The notes: generated from the sequence alone by a model not told the origin. A DNA stretch of 64,000 nt from Natrinema sp046097095 (GCF_046097095.1 NZ_CP175698.1:1860001-1924000); one strand, 5' to 3'. Positions 17,446 to 26,770 are shown, numbered from the stretch's first letter. Program-made: numbers and translations.

Positions 17446-18735
17446 ATGACCGACGCCGCATATCCCTCGATCAGCGAGCAACTCGAGGACCTCGAGACCG
17501 CTCGCGAGGAGGGACGCCGCAAGATGGACTGGGCCGCCCAACACATGCCAATCTTAGAGCACGTTCGCGAGGAGTTCGTCGCCGAGCAGCCCTTCGAGGG
17601 CGAACGCATCGGGATGGCGATGCACGTCGAGGCCAAGACGGCGATGCTCGTCGAGACGCTCGCCGAGGGCGGTGCCGAGGTCGCCGTCACGGGCTGTAAT
17701 CCGCTCTCGACCCACGACGACGTCTCGGCGGCGCTGGATACCCACGAAAACATCACCAGCTACGCCAAGCGCGGCGTCGACGACGACGAGTACTACGCCG
17801 CGATCGAGGCCGTCATTGCCCACGAGCCCACGATCACCGTCGACGACGGAATGGACCTCGTGGCCGCGATCCACGAGGACTACCCCGAACTGATCGACGG
17901 GATCGTCGGCGGGGCCGAGGAGACGACGACCGGCGTCCACCGCCTGCGCGCGATGGACGCAGACGGCGCGCTCGAGTACCCCGTCTTCGCGGTCAACGAC
18001 ACGCCAATGAAGCGGCTGTTCGACAACGTCCACGGCACTGGCGAGTCCTCACTGGCCTCCATCGCCATGACCACGAACCTCTCATGGGCCGGGAAGAACG
18101 TCGTTGTCGCGGGCTACGGCTACTGCGGCAAGGGCGTCGCGAAGAAGGCGTCGGGCCAGAACGCCAACGTCATCGTCACCGAGGTCGAGCCCCGCCGCGC
18201 CCTCGAGGCCCACATGGAGGGCTACGAGGTCATGCCGATGGACGAGGCCGCCGAGGTCGGCGACGTCTTCCTGACGACGACCGGCAACCGAGACGTCATC
18301 GTCGAGGAACACTTCGAGAAGATGAGCGACGGCGTCTTGCTCGCCAACGCGGGCCACTTCGACATCGAGATCGACCTCGAGACCTTAGACGATCTCGCGG
18401 TCGACCGCTACGAGGCCCGCGATGGCGTCGAGGCCTACGAGCTGGCCGACGGCCGTCGACTCAACGTCATCGCCGAGGGCCGACTGGTTAACCTCGCCGC
18501 GCCCGTCTCGCTTGGCCACCCCGTCGAGGTCATGGACCAGTCCTTCGGGATTCAGGCCGTCTGCGTCCGCGAGATGCTGGAAAACGGCGACGAGTACGAC
18601 GCCGGCGTCCACGACGTTCCCGACGACCTCGACAAAGAGATCGCCGAGATCAAACTCGAGGCCGAGGGCGTCGACTTCGACTCGCTGACGGACACCCAGC
18701 GCGACTACATGAGCAGCTGGGACCACGGGACGTAG
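17446..18735 (+). CDS. ahcY: Adenosylhomocysteinase
   Basis: NAD-dependent hydrolase that splits S-adenosylhomocysteine (or, after deamination, S-inosylhomocysteine) to homocysteine and the nucleoside, relieving product inhibition of methyltransferases. The 429 residues include the substrate-site GGAEETTTGVHRL, the block VNDTPMKRLFDN, the NAD-binding GYGYCGKGVA and the C-terminal stretch around LAAPVSLGHPVEVMDQSFGIQA. The ATG at 17446 gives the family's usual MTDAxYPSISEQL start. It lies downstream of the MTA/SAH deaminase, separated by one secreted-protein gene. Confidence 0.96.
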   Translation: MTDAAYPSISEQLEDLETAREEGRRKMDWAAQHMPILEHVREEFVAEQPFEGERIGMAMHVEAKTAMLVETLAEGGAEVAVTGCNPLSTHDDVSAALDTHENITSYAKRGVDDDEYYAAIEAVIAHEPTITVDDGMDLVAAIHEDYPELIDGIVGGAEETTTGVHRLRAMDADGALEYPVFAVNDTPMKRLFDNVHGTGESSLASIAMTTNLSWAGKNVVVAGYGYCGKGVAKKASGQNANVIVTEVEPRRALEAHMEGYEVMPMDEAAEVGDVFLTTTGNRDVIVEEHFEKMSDGVLLANAGHFDIEIDLETLDDLAVDRYEARDGVEAYELADGRRLNVIAEGRLVNLAAPVSLGHPVEVMDQSFGIQAVCVREMLENGDEYDAGVHDVPDDLDKEIAEIKLEAEGVDFDSLTDTQRDYMSSWDHGT

Positions 18736-18889
18736 CTGGACCGGCCGGCCGGCGGTTGGCCCCCACGGTTTCTTCGATCGTTTCGACGATGAACGCGGGG
18801 ATTCTCTTTCTCGAGACCGCCGGCCGGACTCGCGAAGCCGGGATTTCCTCGACGGGAACGCCCAAGGGGACAGTGACCGTACCGCTGGT

Positions 18890-19699
18890 ATGGCCACGTT
18901 TTCACATCGCCGGACCGACGGTCCGATTTCCTCGACGGTCATCGCTGCCGTGTTGGCGCTCTTCGGGCTGGGCGTCCAGCAGGTGACCACGCTGCCGGCA
19001 TTTCTGCTCGATCCGGAACTGCTCACCGCGCCGACTGATGCGTCGATCGCCAGCCGAGCAGGCATGCTGATTCTCGGGTTCCTCGGGTTCGTCGTCGCCG
19101 GCGGTATCTACCTCGCCGTCACCGACCGGGGCTGGTCGTACGTCGACCTCCGCTGGCCGACGCGGCGGGGATGGGGCTACGTTCTCGCCGGCGTCGTCGG
19201 CGGGATCGCGTTTTACGTCCTGATCAGCATCGCCGTCCAGTTGCTCTCACTGCCGACCGCGGAGAATCAGGTCTCGACGTACATCGGAAACGATCAGACG
19301 ATGCTCCTGGTGATGATCGCCATCGTCTTCTTGTTCAACGCGCCGGCCGAGGAGTTCCTCTACCGAAATATCGTCCAGAAGCGCCTCTACGACGCCTTTT
19401 CTCGGCGACGAGCGGTCGCCATTGCCAGCGTCATCTTCGGCCTGATTCACTTCCCGGTCTACGCCGCGCTCTCGGAGTCGCTGCTTGCGACCGCCGTCCC
19501 CGTCGCGGTCGTCATGGGCGGTGCCGCGATCTTCGGTTTCCTCTACGCGGAGACCGACAACCTCCTCGTGCCGATCGCCGCCCACGCCGTCTTCAACGGC
19601 GTCCAATTTGGCCTCCAGTATCTCGTCCTCGAGTACAACCTCGAGACCGCCGAATCGATGTCGGTGGCGGTCGATCTCGCCGCCGCCGTTCCGCTGTAG
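18890..19699 (+). CDS. CPBP-family intramembrane metalloprotease
   Basis: A 269-residue protein with about seven to eight membrane helices. It carries the three CPBP/Abi motifs in order: EEFLYR (EExxxR), FGLIHF (FxxxH) and HAVFN, which form the metal site of Rce1-like glutamate proteases. In archaea these proteins are mostly of unknown substrate. It is transcribed alone between ahcY and hjc; a start at the ATG at 18890 leaves a 19-residue polar head before the first helix. Confidence 0.88.
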   Translation: MATFSHRRTDGPISSTVIAAVLALFGLGVQQVTTLPAFLLDPELLTAPTDASIASRAGMLILGFLGFVVAGGIYLAVTDRGWSYVDLRWPTRRGWGYVLAGVVGGIAFYVLISIAVQLLSLPTAENQVSTYIGNDQTMLLVMIAIVFLFNAPAEEFLYRNIVQKRLYDAFSRRRAVAIASVIFGLIHFPVYAALSESLLATAVPVAVVMGGAAIFGFLYAETDNLLVPIAAHAVFNGVQFGLQYLVLEYNLETAESMSVAVDLAAAVPL

Positions 19700-19768
19700 C
19701 TGTCCGCGGTCGATCACGTTCGCGACGCGTTCGGTTCTTTCTTATCGACGGGCCGTGACGGTCGGGAT

Positions 19769-20293
19769 ATGTCTCAGGCGAAGGGCGACCGCCGTGAACG
19801 GGAACTCGTCAACGCGCTCGACGAGGCCGGCTTCGCGGTGATGCGCGCGCCCGCCAGCGGCTCCGCGACTGAACGCGAACTCCCCGACGTGTTGGCCGGC
19901 GACAGCGAGCAATTCTACGCGATCGAGGCGAAATCGAGTTCGGGCGACCCCATCTATCTGACCGGCGAGGAAGTCGAGGCGCTGATCTACTTCGCGCAAA
20001 ACTTCGGCGCAAAACCCCGGATCGGCGTCCGCTTCGATCGCGAGGACTGGTACTTCTTCCATCCCGGTGACCTCCACGTCACCGACGGGGGGAACTACCG
20101 CGTCAAAAAAGAAACCGCCCTCGCCGAAGGCACCGACTTCGCCGAGTTCACCGGCCGCTCGGAGAAAGTGACGCTCGAGGAAGCCGCGGCGGCCGACGGC
20201 GACGACGGCCCCGACGAGGACACCCTCCGCGTGCTCAACGCCGTCGAACAGGGCGTGATGGACGTCGACGAGGCCGCGGAACTCCTCGAGTAG
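19769..20293 (+). CDS. hjc: Archaeal Holliday junction resolvase
   Basis: Cuts four-way DNA junctions during recombination. In the 174 residues the Hjc nuclease core is complete: KGDRRERELVNALDE with the first Glu, GSATERELPDVLA with the Asp, and YAIEAKSSSG with the E-x-K pair. The core occupies about 1-115. An additional acidic tail of about 55 residues (ending VMDVDEAAELLE) extends past the usual 120-140 residue length, as in other haloarchaeal Hjc proteins. PriL and PCNA genes follow within 5 kb. Confidence 0.93.
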   Translation: MSQAKGDRRERELVNALDEAGFAVMRAPASGSATERELPDVLAGDSEQFYAIEAKSSSGDPIYLTGEEVEALIYFAQNFGAKPRIGVRFDREDWYFFHPGDLHVTDGGNYRVKKETALAEGTDFAEFTGRSEKVTLEEAAAADGDDGPDEDTLRVLNAVEQGVMDVDEAAELLE

Positions 20294-20500
20294 ATCCATA
20301 GCACTGGCGAGAAACGGGCGGTGGTGTGGCAACTCGGTGTGTGTTCTCTCGGAGGGCGACACGGCGTTTCGTCGTCTTCTCGAGGTCCTTCGCCGTCGCC
20401 TTTTCGAGGTCCCTCGCTTCATACGGTCGGCTGGAAAGCAGTTCCGGCGTCCCCCGAAAGCGAGTCCGGGAACGCCGGTACCCAGTTGTAGCCGCTCGTG

Positions 20501-21139
20501 TCAGTCCCGCCTGACTCGGGTCTCACGCTCGAGGCGCGTCCGCGGGAAAACGTAGACTTGCAGCGACGATGGGACGACGCCGCGACGGGCGACCCTGGCG
20601 TGGGGATAGACCGCGCCGACGACGGGCACGTCGGCATCGTAGTCCGCGTTGGTCTCGTAGTCGGCGACCGTCGTGTCGGTCGCGCCGATCTCGACGGCGT
20701 CGGCCCGACGTTCCGAGACGTCGACGACGGTGAGTCGGTCGCCGGTCTCGCGGTCGACGACGGTATCGCCCGGATAGATCTCGTGGGTCCCGCAGTAGAA
20801 CGGCTCGCTCTCGTCTTCGTCGACGAAGAGCGTCTCGCCGCAGTCGTGACAGTCCACGGCAACCTCGCCCGGCGGCGGGGTCCGTCCTTCCGTGATCTCG
20901 ATCGCGACGCGGCGAATGTGCTTGCAACGGGCCTTGCGGAAGACGTGATCCGGGCAGGTACACCGGCCCCCCTCGAGATCGACGAGGTAGGTGTGATCGC
21001 TCGCGGACTCGACCTCGTAGAGGCCGTCGCCCAGCGGCAACACCGACATCGGCTCGGTGCGGGCGCGGCGCGATCGCTTCGTGAGGTGGTCGTCTGACGG
21101 TACTGGCAGCGGTGCTTTCGGTGACGCTGTTGTTTTCAT
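20501..21139 (-). CDS. SWIM zinc-finger protein
   Basis: A 212-residue haloarchaeal protein. A SWIM zinc finger is plain near residues 58-75: CTCPDHVFRKARCKHI gives the CxC...CxH ligands. A second possible zinc site (VDCHDCGETLF with a later YCGTHE) follows, then a beta-rich C-terminal region. SWIM domains mediate DNA or protein contacts; in other archaea a SWIM protein works with a RadA paralogue, which here is only an analogy. The family resemblance is clear, function unknown. Translation may instead start at the internal ATG 30 codons in (21049). Confidence 0.75.
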   Translation of the reverse strand: MKTTASPKAPLPVPSDDHLTKRSRRARTEPMSVLPLGDGLYEVESASDHTYLVDLEGGRCTCPDHVFRKARCKHIRRVAIEITEGRTPPPGEVAVDCHDCGETLFVDEDESEPFYCGTHEIYPGDTVVDRETGDRLTVVDVSERRADAVEIGATDTTVADYETNADYDADVPVVGAVYPHARVARRGVVPSSLQVYVFPRTRLERETRVRRD

Positions 21140-21324
21140 GGGTGCGTCGAAACGGGCTCGCTGGTCGGTTGGCTATTCGACGAAAGTACGGTCTCGAAGG
21201 GGATAACGGGCTCGCTTGCGCCTTCATGGCCGCGGTTTATACGTGCCCACGACCGCCGAGACCGGGTCTCCGCCGATGGCCTCTTCGAAGCGCTTTTCAC
21301 CCGGCCGCCGAAACCGATCGAACG

Positions 21325-21573
21325 ATGCTCGACCGCGAACAGGTCATCGAAATCGCCGTCTCTATCACCGCCGTCCTCCTGATGCTGGCGGCCATGGCCG
21401 CCGTCGGTTCGACCTACGGAACCGCCAGCACGCTCTCGCTCGAAGGGGGCTGGATGCTCGTCGGAGTCATCGTCGGCTTTATCGTCTTGCTCACTGCGAT
21501 CGGGATCGGACTGGCCTTCGTGCTGAACGATCCCGAGGACGGGCTCGACTCAGACGCGAACGGAACGTTCTGA
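21325..21573 (+). CDS. Small two-helix membrane protein (DUF7472-like)
   Basis: 82 residues starting MLDREQVIEIAVSITAVLLML, with two membrane helices (about 8-30 and 42-66) and a short acidic tail NDPEDGLDSDANGTF. The start at 21325 is chosen because upstream codons are not membrane- or halophile-like. It resembles a conserved small haloarchaeal family; no function is known. Confidence 0.7.
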   Translation: MLDREQVIEIAVSITAVLLMLAAMAAVGSTYGTASTLSLEGGWMLVGVIVGFIVLLTAIGIGLAFVLNDPEDGLDSDANGTF

Positions 21574-21615
21574 ACGCGCCGGGACGCTTTCATCATTTCA
21601 CGGCTGCCATCTCAG

Positions 21616-21827
21616 ATGACTGATACCGACGGGAACGTCGATCGGTCTCCTCGAGTAACACTCCGGGGATCGCCGTCTCGCTCGCACTCACAGCCGTTGT
21701 TTGCCGCTCTCACCGCCACGGCATCTCTCGTCGGATCGGATCATCCTCGTCGTGCTGGCCCGCCTGTTCGGGCTCGCGACCGTGCTCTCGTGGCAACGGA
21801 CTGCGACCGACGGCCGGGAGAACGTCG
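21616..21827 (+). pseudogene. Probable frameshifted remnant of a small membrane protein
   Basis: From the ATG at 21616 the three plus-strand frames give successive plausible pieces of a two-helix protein: an acidic start MTDTDGNVDRSP, then GIAVSLALTAVV in another frame, FAALTATASLVGS back in the first, and RIILVVLARLFGLATVLSW in the third. Two or three frameshifts would be needed to join them. It ends just before the priL stop on the other strand. This is a reading by eye and could be chance. Confidence 0.35.
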
Positions 21828-21832
21828 TTCCG

Positions 21833-22924
21833 TCAGTCGCCGCTCGCGGCTTCGTTCTCGCCCGCGTCGGTCTGCTCCCGCCAGTCCTCGAGTTCGTCGT
21901 CGGCGTCGTCGATCCGCTCCTCGTAGTAGGCCATCGGGTGGGGAATGCGCTCACAGAGGTCGTCTTTGTTGACGCAGTCGCCATAGGACTGCATCGTCGC
22001 ACACGAGGGCGGTGAGTACTCCGTCGGCGAGGTCTCGCCGCGAATGTGGTCGGTCTGATAGCGCGTCATCTCCTCGCCGAACGCGGAGTTCACCCGGTAG
22101 AGTTCGACGATCTCGTCGGTGGTCATCCCGATGCTCGCGAGGAAGGCCGTGATCGCGAACCGCGAGTGGTGTGGCAGGTGTTCGCCCTTCTGAATCTGAT
22201 CGAGCAGCGCCTTCATACACGGTGGGAACAGCTCCGGGACGACGGTGTCGATCTCTCGAGTGAGGTCGAGATCGGCCAGGATCTCGCGAATCTCGGCGGC
22301 GTCGTCCGCGAGCGCGTTCGCGATCGCGTCGGGAACATCGAAGGGAAGCCCGTCCTCGATGCGACTCCGGATCGCCTCTCGAACGAGCGCGAGCAGTTCA
22401 TCCTCGTCGACGGGCACTTCGCCCGCGTCCAGTGGCCGGTTCACGAGTCGCCACTCGTCGCCCCGCAGGTCCGCGGCCAGCAGGAGATACGTGCCGACGT
22501 CGATCCGGTAGCCGTCACCGTCGGGCAATTCGCGGACCGACTCTCGGAACTCGAACTCGACGAGGAGGTCCGTGAGTTCCAGCCCCGTCGACTCGACGCT
22601 CTTGAGTTCGGTCGTGTCCGCCATATCGGCGGTGAAGCGATCGTAAGCCGTCTCGGCCTCGGCGCGGGCGTACTTCCGGACGAGTATCTGTTCCTCGACC
22701 AGCGACACGAGGACGCGCGCAACGGGATAAGAGAGCAACTCGACCCTCGTGTCGCGGTGTGGCTCGCCGGTCTCGCCCGCCTCGAGCGCGGCAATCACGC
22801 GTTGGCGCGCGCGGTCGACGACCGCCCGGTCTTGCTCGACGACGGTCGCCAGATCGACCGCCTCCGTCGCGACGGACTCGCGAGCGGCCTCGAGAAACGG
22901 GTACCGAGCGTGGCGTCGCTGCAT
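21833..22924 (-). CDS. priL: DNA primase large subunit
   Basis: Regulatory subunit of the archaeal PriSL primase. The 363-residue protein starts MQRRHARYPFLEAARESV at the ATG at 22924; longer in-frame extensions are arginine-rich and rejected. The C-terminal iron-sulfur domain shows the four cysteines expected to hold a 4Fe-4S cluster: FPPCMKA, then PPSCATM, YGDC and DDLC. The N-terminal two thirds is helical and contacts PriS, which is not encoded here. The neighbouring hjc and pcn genes fit a replication/repair neighbourhood. Confidence 0.93.
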   Translation of the reverse strand: MQRRHARYPFLEAARESVATEAVDLATVVEQDRAVVDRARQRVIAALEAGETGEPHRDTRVELLSYPVARVLVSLVEEQILVRKYARAEAETAYDRFTADMADTTELKSVESTGLELTDLLVEFEFRESVRELPDGDGYRIDVGTYLLLAADLRGDEWRLVNRPLDAGEVPVDEDELLALVREAIRSRIEDGLPFDVPDAIANALADDAAEIREILADLDLTREIDTVVPELFPPCMKALLDQIQKGEHLPHHSRFAITAFLASIGMTTDEIVELYRVNSAFGEEMTRYQTDHIRGETSPTEYSPPSCATMQSYGDCVNKDDLCERIPHPMAYYEERIDDADDELEDWREQTDAGENEAASGD

Positions 22925-23165
22925 CGGTAAGACGATTTTACTCCGGCGGGATAAGCGCGCTGGTTCCACTAATCGTCTTTTATGAGAGGCCGTCCGATTC
23001 GCTGATTCGATACCGAAAGTCGGTCTTCGCCGTCGCTGCGCTGGTCGGCTCTCAGGGGGCGGTAATACGCTATTACCGCCGGTCGGCGGCCGCCGTCGGC
23101 ATCTGCCGTCGTCTGTGCCCGTCTCGAGGATCGATTTCAAGGGTGTTCGACACGTCACGGTGAGT

Positions 23166-24035
23166 ATGCCACAGGCGACGAGAGACGGCGTGTCGATCTA
23201 CTACGAGCGCGAGGGTGGCGACGGCGACCGGTCGACCCCCGTCGTCTTCGTACAGGGGCTGGGGTTCGGACGGTGGATGTGGCGATGGCAACGCGAAGCC
23301 ATCGCCCCCGAATACGAGATCATCGCTCCCGATAACAGGGGCACCGGCCGTTCGGACGTCGGCCTCCCGCCGCTGGTCCCGCGGCTTCCGGGGCGGCTTC
23401 GCGCCCTCGTTATCCTCAAACTGGCCGGCTACTCGATCGGCGGGCTGGCGGCCGATCTCGAGGCCGTCCTCGAGAATGCGGGGATCTACGACGCTCACGT
23501 CGTCGGTGCGAGCATGGGCGGAATGATCGCCCAGCGCTACGCACTCGAGTACAATCGGACGACGTCGCTGACGCTCCTCTGTACGAGCCACGGCGGTCCC
23601 GACGCGGCACCAGTCCCCGACGAAACACAAGAGCACATGTTCGATACGCCCGACGTCGCGAACAAGCGGGAGACGCTTCGCCATCGCATGCGGCCCGCCT
23701 TCAACGATCGCTTCACCAACCGGAACCCCCATTTGATGGATCAGATCCTCGAGTGGCGACTCGAGCAAGACGCCGGCGACCCCGCCCGCGAGGCCCAGGC
23801 CGCCGCCGTTCAGAACTTCGACGTGAGCGACCGCCTCGACGGGCTCCGCGTGCCGACGCTGCTCCTCCACGGGACGAACGATCGGGTCGTCCCCGTCGAG
23901 AACGCGCGGCTACTCGCGGAGAAGATTTCCGACAGCCGTCTCGAACTCATCGAAGGCGGCTCCCACCTCTGTTTCATCGAGGACGACGAGTTCGTCAACG
24001 AGCGGCTGCTTGAGTTCCTCGACGAACAGGACTGA
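23166..24035 (+). CDS. Alpha/beta-fold hydrolase
   Basis: A 289-residue hydrolase with a complete catalytic triad: nucleophile Ser117 in GASMGG, Asp239 in GTNDRVV and His267 in GGSHLCF. The oxyanion segment FVQGLGFGRWMW and the DNRGTGRSD motif (53-64) are typical of the haloperoxidase/esterase branch. A Pro/Leu-rich insertion at 67-87 (LPPLVPRLPGRLRAL) forms part of the cap. The start at 23166 is preceded by GGTGAG. Substrate unknown; it stands alone between priL and the HalOD1 gene. Confidence 0.88.
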   Translation: MPQATRDGVSIYYEREGGDGDRSTPVVFVQGLGFGRWMWRWQREAIAPEYEIIAPDNRGTGRSDVGLPPLVPRLPGRLRALVILKLAGYSIGGLAADLEAVLENAGIYDAHVVGASMGGMIAQRYALEYNRTTSLTLLCTSHGGPDAAPVPDETQEHMFDTPDVANKRETLRHRMRPAFNDRFTNRNPHLMDQILEWRLEQDAGDPAREAQAAAVQNFDVSDRLDGLRVPTLLLHGTNDRVVPVENARLLAEKISDSRLELIEGGSHLCFIEDDEFVNERLLEFLDEQD

Positions 24036-24079
24036 GGATGCTTGGCGCGGCGATGCCGTCGCCGAGCGAAGCGAGGGCG

Positions 24080-24394
24080 TTAGCTGGCCGCGGTGGCGTC
24101 TCGAATCCGGACTTGGCCGTCGCTTCGAACGCCGATGTCGAACCCTTCGTAGGTGAACCAGATTCGATGGATTCCAGCGGACCCGGCCCGCTGGGCGTGA
24201 TCGACCAGCGAGTCGAGCGCGTCTGGATCAAGAGTATCGTACAGTGCTGACAGATCGTCGGGCTCGGCCTCGAAGACGGCGGCAACCGCAGTGACGACGG
24301 CCTCGCTCGGTCGCTCGGTCGCGGGATCGAACGCCGTGACGTAGCCGTGTTCGCGCGACGCAGACTCGTCCGGCGAATCGTTCGGGGAGGACAT
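24080..24394 (-). CDS. HalOD1 output-domain protein
   Basis: 104 residues matching the HalOD1 domain, a haloarchaeal output domain seen alone or after receiver domains. The core runs from SEAVVTAVAAVFEAEPDDLSALYDTLDPDALDSL to IWFTYEGFDIGVRSDGQVRI. A polar head of about 25 residues precedes it. Presumed regulatory; partner unknown. Confidence 0.8.
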   Translation of the reverse strand: MSSPNDSPDESASREHGYVTAFDPATERPSEAVVTAVAAVFEAEPDDLSALYDTLDPDALDSLVDHAQRAGSAGIHRIWFTYEGFDIGVRSDGQVRIRDATAAS

Positions 24395-24538
24395 ACGCGC
24401 CCACTGGGCCAGCGGTCAGGTAATCACTGCCCTGTTCATATCGATCTTTGAAGAACCGACGACGGGTCGATTACCGGACGGCGTTCGCGGCGTCGGCCCG
24501 TCTCGCTGTGAGGCACGTCCCGTCGCCGATCGGGAGCG

Positions 24539-25282
24539 TCAGTCGCTCTGGATGCGCGGTGCGAGCATGTAGGTGACCTGTCCCTGTCCCTCCGCGAAGC
24601 CGAAGTAGATCTTGACGGGGAACTCCTCGCCGAGGTCGAGCGTGACCTCGGTGTCCGTGGGGATCGCCTTGTTCATGTCTTTGAGATAATCGAGCGAGAA
24701 CAACGAGTGCGCCGGGCCGACCTGCAGATCGATCAGATCCGCCTGGGTGAGCTCGAGGTGGACGTCGTCGGTGTCGCCCTCCGCGTCGACGTAGAAGTAC
24801 TCCTCGGCCTCGTCGACGCCCAGCGCGATGTGGTCAGAGACCATGTCGGCGGCCGTCACCGAGCGGTTGACGTCGTTCCCTTCGAGGACGACCTCCGCGG
24901 GCAGATCGAGGTCCGGAATATCGGGTTCCTGGCGGATCGAGTCGGGATCGATGAGCGCGAGCGTGTACTCGAGGCCGTCGATCTGGATGTGAAGCTTGCG
25001 GGTCTCCTCGTCGAGTTCGAGCTGGATGAGCTGGCCGGAGTCGGCCATGCCGGCGATGTCTTCCAGCCGCGAGAGGTCGACGCCGATCAGCCCGCCGTCG
25101 GCTTCGTAGGACTCGAACGCAGCCGCATCGAGCGAGAGGTCGACCATCCCGACGTTCGCGGGGTCGACGGCCCGGATCTCCAGTCCGTCTTCCTCGAGGT
25201 GGATCTTGCACTCGTCGACCAGCACACTCACCGAGTCGAGCGCGCTGGTGAGCGTTTCGGCGCTCACGATGGCCTTGAACAT
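24539..25282 (-). CDS. pcn: DNA polymerase sliding clamp (PCNA)
   Basis: Trimeric ring that tethers DNA polymerases, ligase and nucleases to DNA. The 247-residue protein starts MFKAIVSAETLTSALDSV and has the two-domain PCNA fold; the interdomain connecting loop is around DLDLPAEVVLEG, and the C-terminus reads GQVTYMLAPRIQSD. The ATG at 25282 is chosen because upstream sequence to 25405 is not family-like and contains the promoter. Very acidic overall, as in halophiles. It diverges from rlmE with a 155-base gap. Confidence 0.97.
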   Translation of the reverse strand: MFKAIVSAETLTSALDSVSVLVDECKIHLEEDGLEIRAVDPANVGMVDLSLDAAAFESYEADGGLIGVDLSRLEDIAGMADSGQLIQLELDEETRKLHIQIDGLEYTLALIDPDSIRQEPDIPDLDLPAEVVLEGNDVNRSVTAADMVSDHIALGVDEAEEYFYVDAEGDTDDVHLELTQADLIDLQVGPAHSLFSLDYLKDMNKAIPTDTEVTLDLGEEFPVKIYFGFAEGQGQVTYMLAPRIQSD

Positions 25283-25437
25283 ATAGGTCGCCGTACGGAC
25301 GGTTGCCATAAAAAGCCACCCTTTACGCACGGGCGGAGATCGCACCACGCCGACGAGCAAACCGCCCGCGCACGGCGTTCCCCCGCGGTCAGCGGTGAAC
25401 GACACGCGTATCCCCCTCGAGCAGCTATCTGGCCCAA

Positions 25438-26214
25438 ATGAGTCGCAAGGACCACTACTACAACAAGGCCAAACAGGAGGGCTATCGCTCTCGAGCGGCC
25501 TACAAACTCAAACAGCTCGACGACCTCGAGAACGTCCTCGACCGGGGCGACACGGTCGTCGACCTCGGGGCCGCACCGGGCGGCTGGCTCGAGGTCGCCG
25601 CCGAGGAAGTCGGCCCGCAGGGGCACGTGATCGGCGTCGACTTCCAGCGGATCAAGGACTTCGACGACCACGATAACGTCGAGACGCTCCGCGGGGACAT
25701 GACCGAGGAAAAAACGCGCGACCGAGTCATCGACGCCGCCGGGGGCTCCGTCGACGCAGTCGTCTCGGACATGGCACCCAACATGTCCGGCGAGTACTCG
25801 CTCGACCAAGCCCGTTCGCTACACCTGGCGCGGCAGGCCTTCGAGACCGCCCTCGAGCTACTCGACAGCGGCGGGGACTTCGTCGTGAAGGTCTTCGAGG
25901 GGCCGGACGTCGACGACTTCCGGGCCGACGTCGAAGACGAGTTCCAGTACGTCCGTGCCACCTCGCCGAAAGCCAGCCGCGACGAGTCCTCCGAGGTCTA
26001 CTTCATCGGCAAAGGTCGGCTCACCGCCTCCGTGCGGCCGGGCGACGAACTCGAGGTCGAGATCGAAGACGTCGGCAGCGAGGGCGACGGTATCGCCTCG
26101 GTCGACGGCTACCGACTGTTCGTGCCGGGGACCGAGGTCGGCGAGACCGTCACGGTCCGCGTCGAGGACGTCAAACCGACCTTCGGATTCGCACAGCGTC
26201 TCGAGCAGGACTGA
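25438..26214 (+). CDS. rlmE: 23S rRNA 2'-O-methyltransferase RlmE with TRAM domain
   Basis: SAM-dependent methylation of a uridine ribose in the large-subunit rRNA A-loop. The RrmJ/FtsJ core (1-190) has motif I DLGAAPGGW (42-50) and the K-D-K-E catalytic tetrad at Lys23, Asp111, Lys151 and Glu186. An archaeal C-terminal TRAM domain (about 196-256, with EVEIEDVGSEGDGIASVDG) adds RNA binding; bacterial RlmE lacks it. Total 258 residues. Confidence 0.95.
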   Translation: MSRKDHYYNKAKQEGYRSRAAYKLKQLDDLENVLDRGDTVVDLGAAPGGWLEVAAEEVGPQGHVIGVDFQRIKDFDDHDNVETLRGDMTEEKTRDRVIDAAGGSVDAVVSDMAPNMSGEYSLDQARSLHLARQAFETALELLDSGGDFVVKVFEGPDVDDFRADVEDEFQYVRATSPKASRDESSEVYFIGKGRLTASVRPGDELEVEIEDVGSEGDGIASVDGYRLFVPGTEVGETVTVRVEDVKPTFGFAQRLEQD

Positions 26215-26304
26215 GACGGGCTGCTATCACTGGTGACTGGCGTCTCCGGACCCGCTTTCGGGGGACGCCGGAGCTGTCTTCCAGTGGACCGTCTCCCCCG
26301 TCCG

Positions 26305-26481
26305 TCACTCGTCGGTCTCGAGGCGGTCGTGGCGCTCGTCGATCTCGTCCATGATATCCAGGGTCTTTCGAATCGAGGCGCGGATCGCATCGCTGCGATT
26401 GACGAACTTGCCGTCGTCGCCAACGTGGTCATCGAGGTCCTCGAGGAGTTCCTGCGGGATTTCGACGCTGATCTTGGGCAT
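26305..26481 (-). CDS. Ribbon-helix-helix (CopG-like) DNA-binding protein
   Basis: A 58-residue protein beginning MPKISVEIPQELLEDLDDHV. The first strand (KISVEIP), helix 1 (QELLEDLDDHV) and helix 2 (NRSDAIRASIRKTL, 28-41) are the full ribbon-helix-helix fold. An acidic helix tail (DIMDEIDERHDRLETDE) ends it. No toxin-like gene adjoins it; a stand-alone repressor is more likely than an antitoxin. The ATG at 26481 starts directly at the ribbon strand. Confidence 0.82.
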   Translation of the reverse strand: MPKISVEIPQELLEDLDDHVGDDGKFVNRSDAIRASIRKTLDIMDEIDERHDRLETDE

Positions 26482-26548
26482 CAGTTAGGTAGCCGTTTGC
26501 ACGTCCCTGACTTAAGGGTAGTTGGTGGCCAGCGTCCGTTCGCCGTGG

Positions 26549-26770
26549 TCAACAGCAATCGCGTTCGTCGGGCGACCACGTGCATGCATCGCCGGTCGTC
26601 AGGTCGTTCTCGTCTCCGTACGCCAAGAGACATGCGTAGTTACAGAAGTAGGTGGGCGATCCACAGTCGTCGGTACAGTCGCGGACGCAGATCGGGTCGT
26701 GATCGAAGATCTGCGAGCCACAGTACGCACAGTCCTGGTCCGCGTCTGGCGTTGCGATGGTCGTCGACAT
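26549..26770 (-). CDS. Small Cys-rich zinc-binding protein (DUF7576-like)
   Basis: 73 residues with several metal-binding pairs: CAYCGSQIF (14-22), CVRDCTDDC, and FCNYACLLAYGDENDL, a TRASH-like arrangement. An acidic head precedes it and the C-terminus carries two further cysteines (DERDCC). It resembles a small haloarchaeal zinc family of unknown function. It precedes the RHH gene on the same strand with a 67-base gap. Confidence 0.7.
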   Translation of the reverse strand: MSTTIATPDADQDCAYCGSQIFDHDPICVRDCTDDCGSPTYFCNYACLLAYGDENDLTTGDACTWSPDERDCC

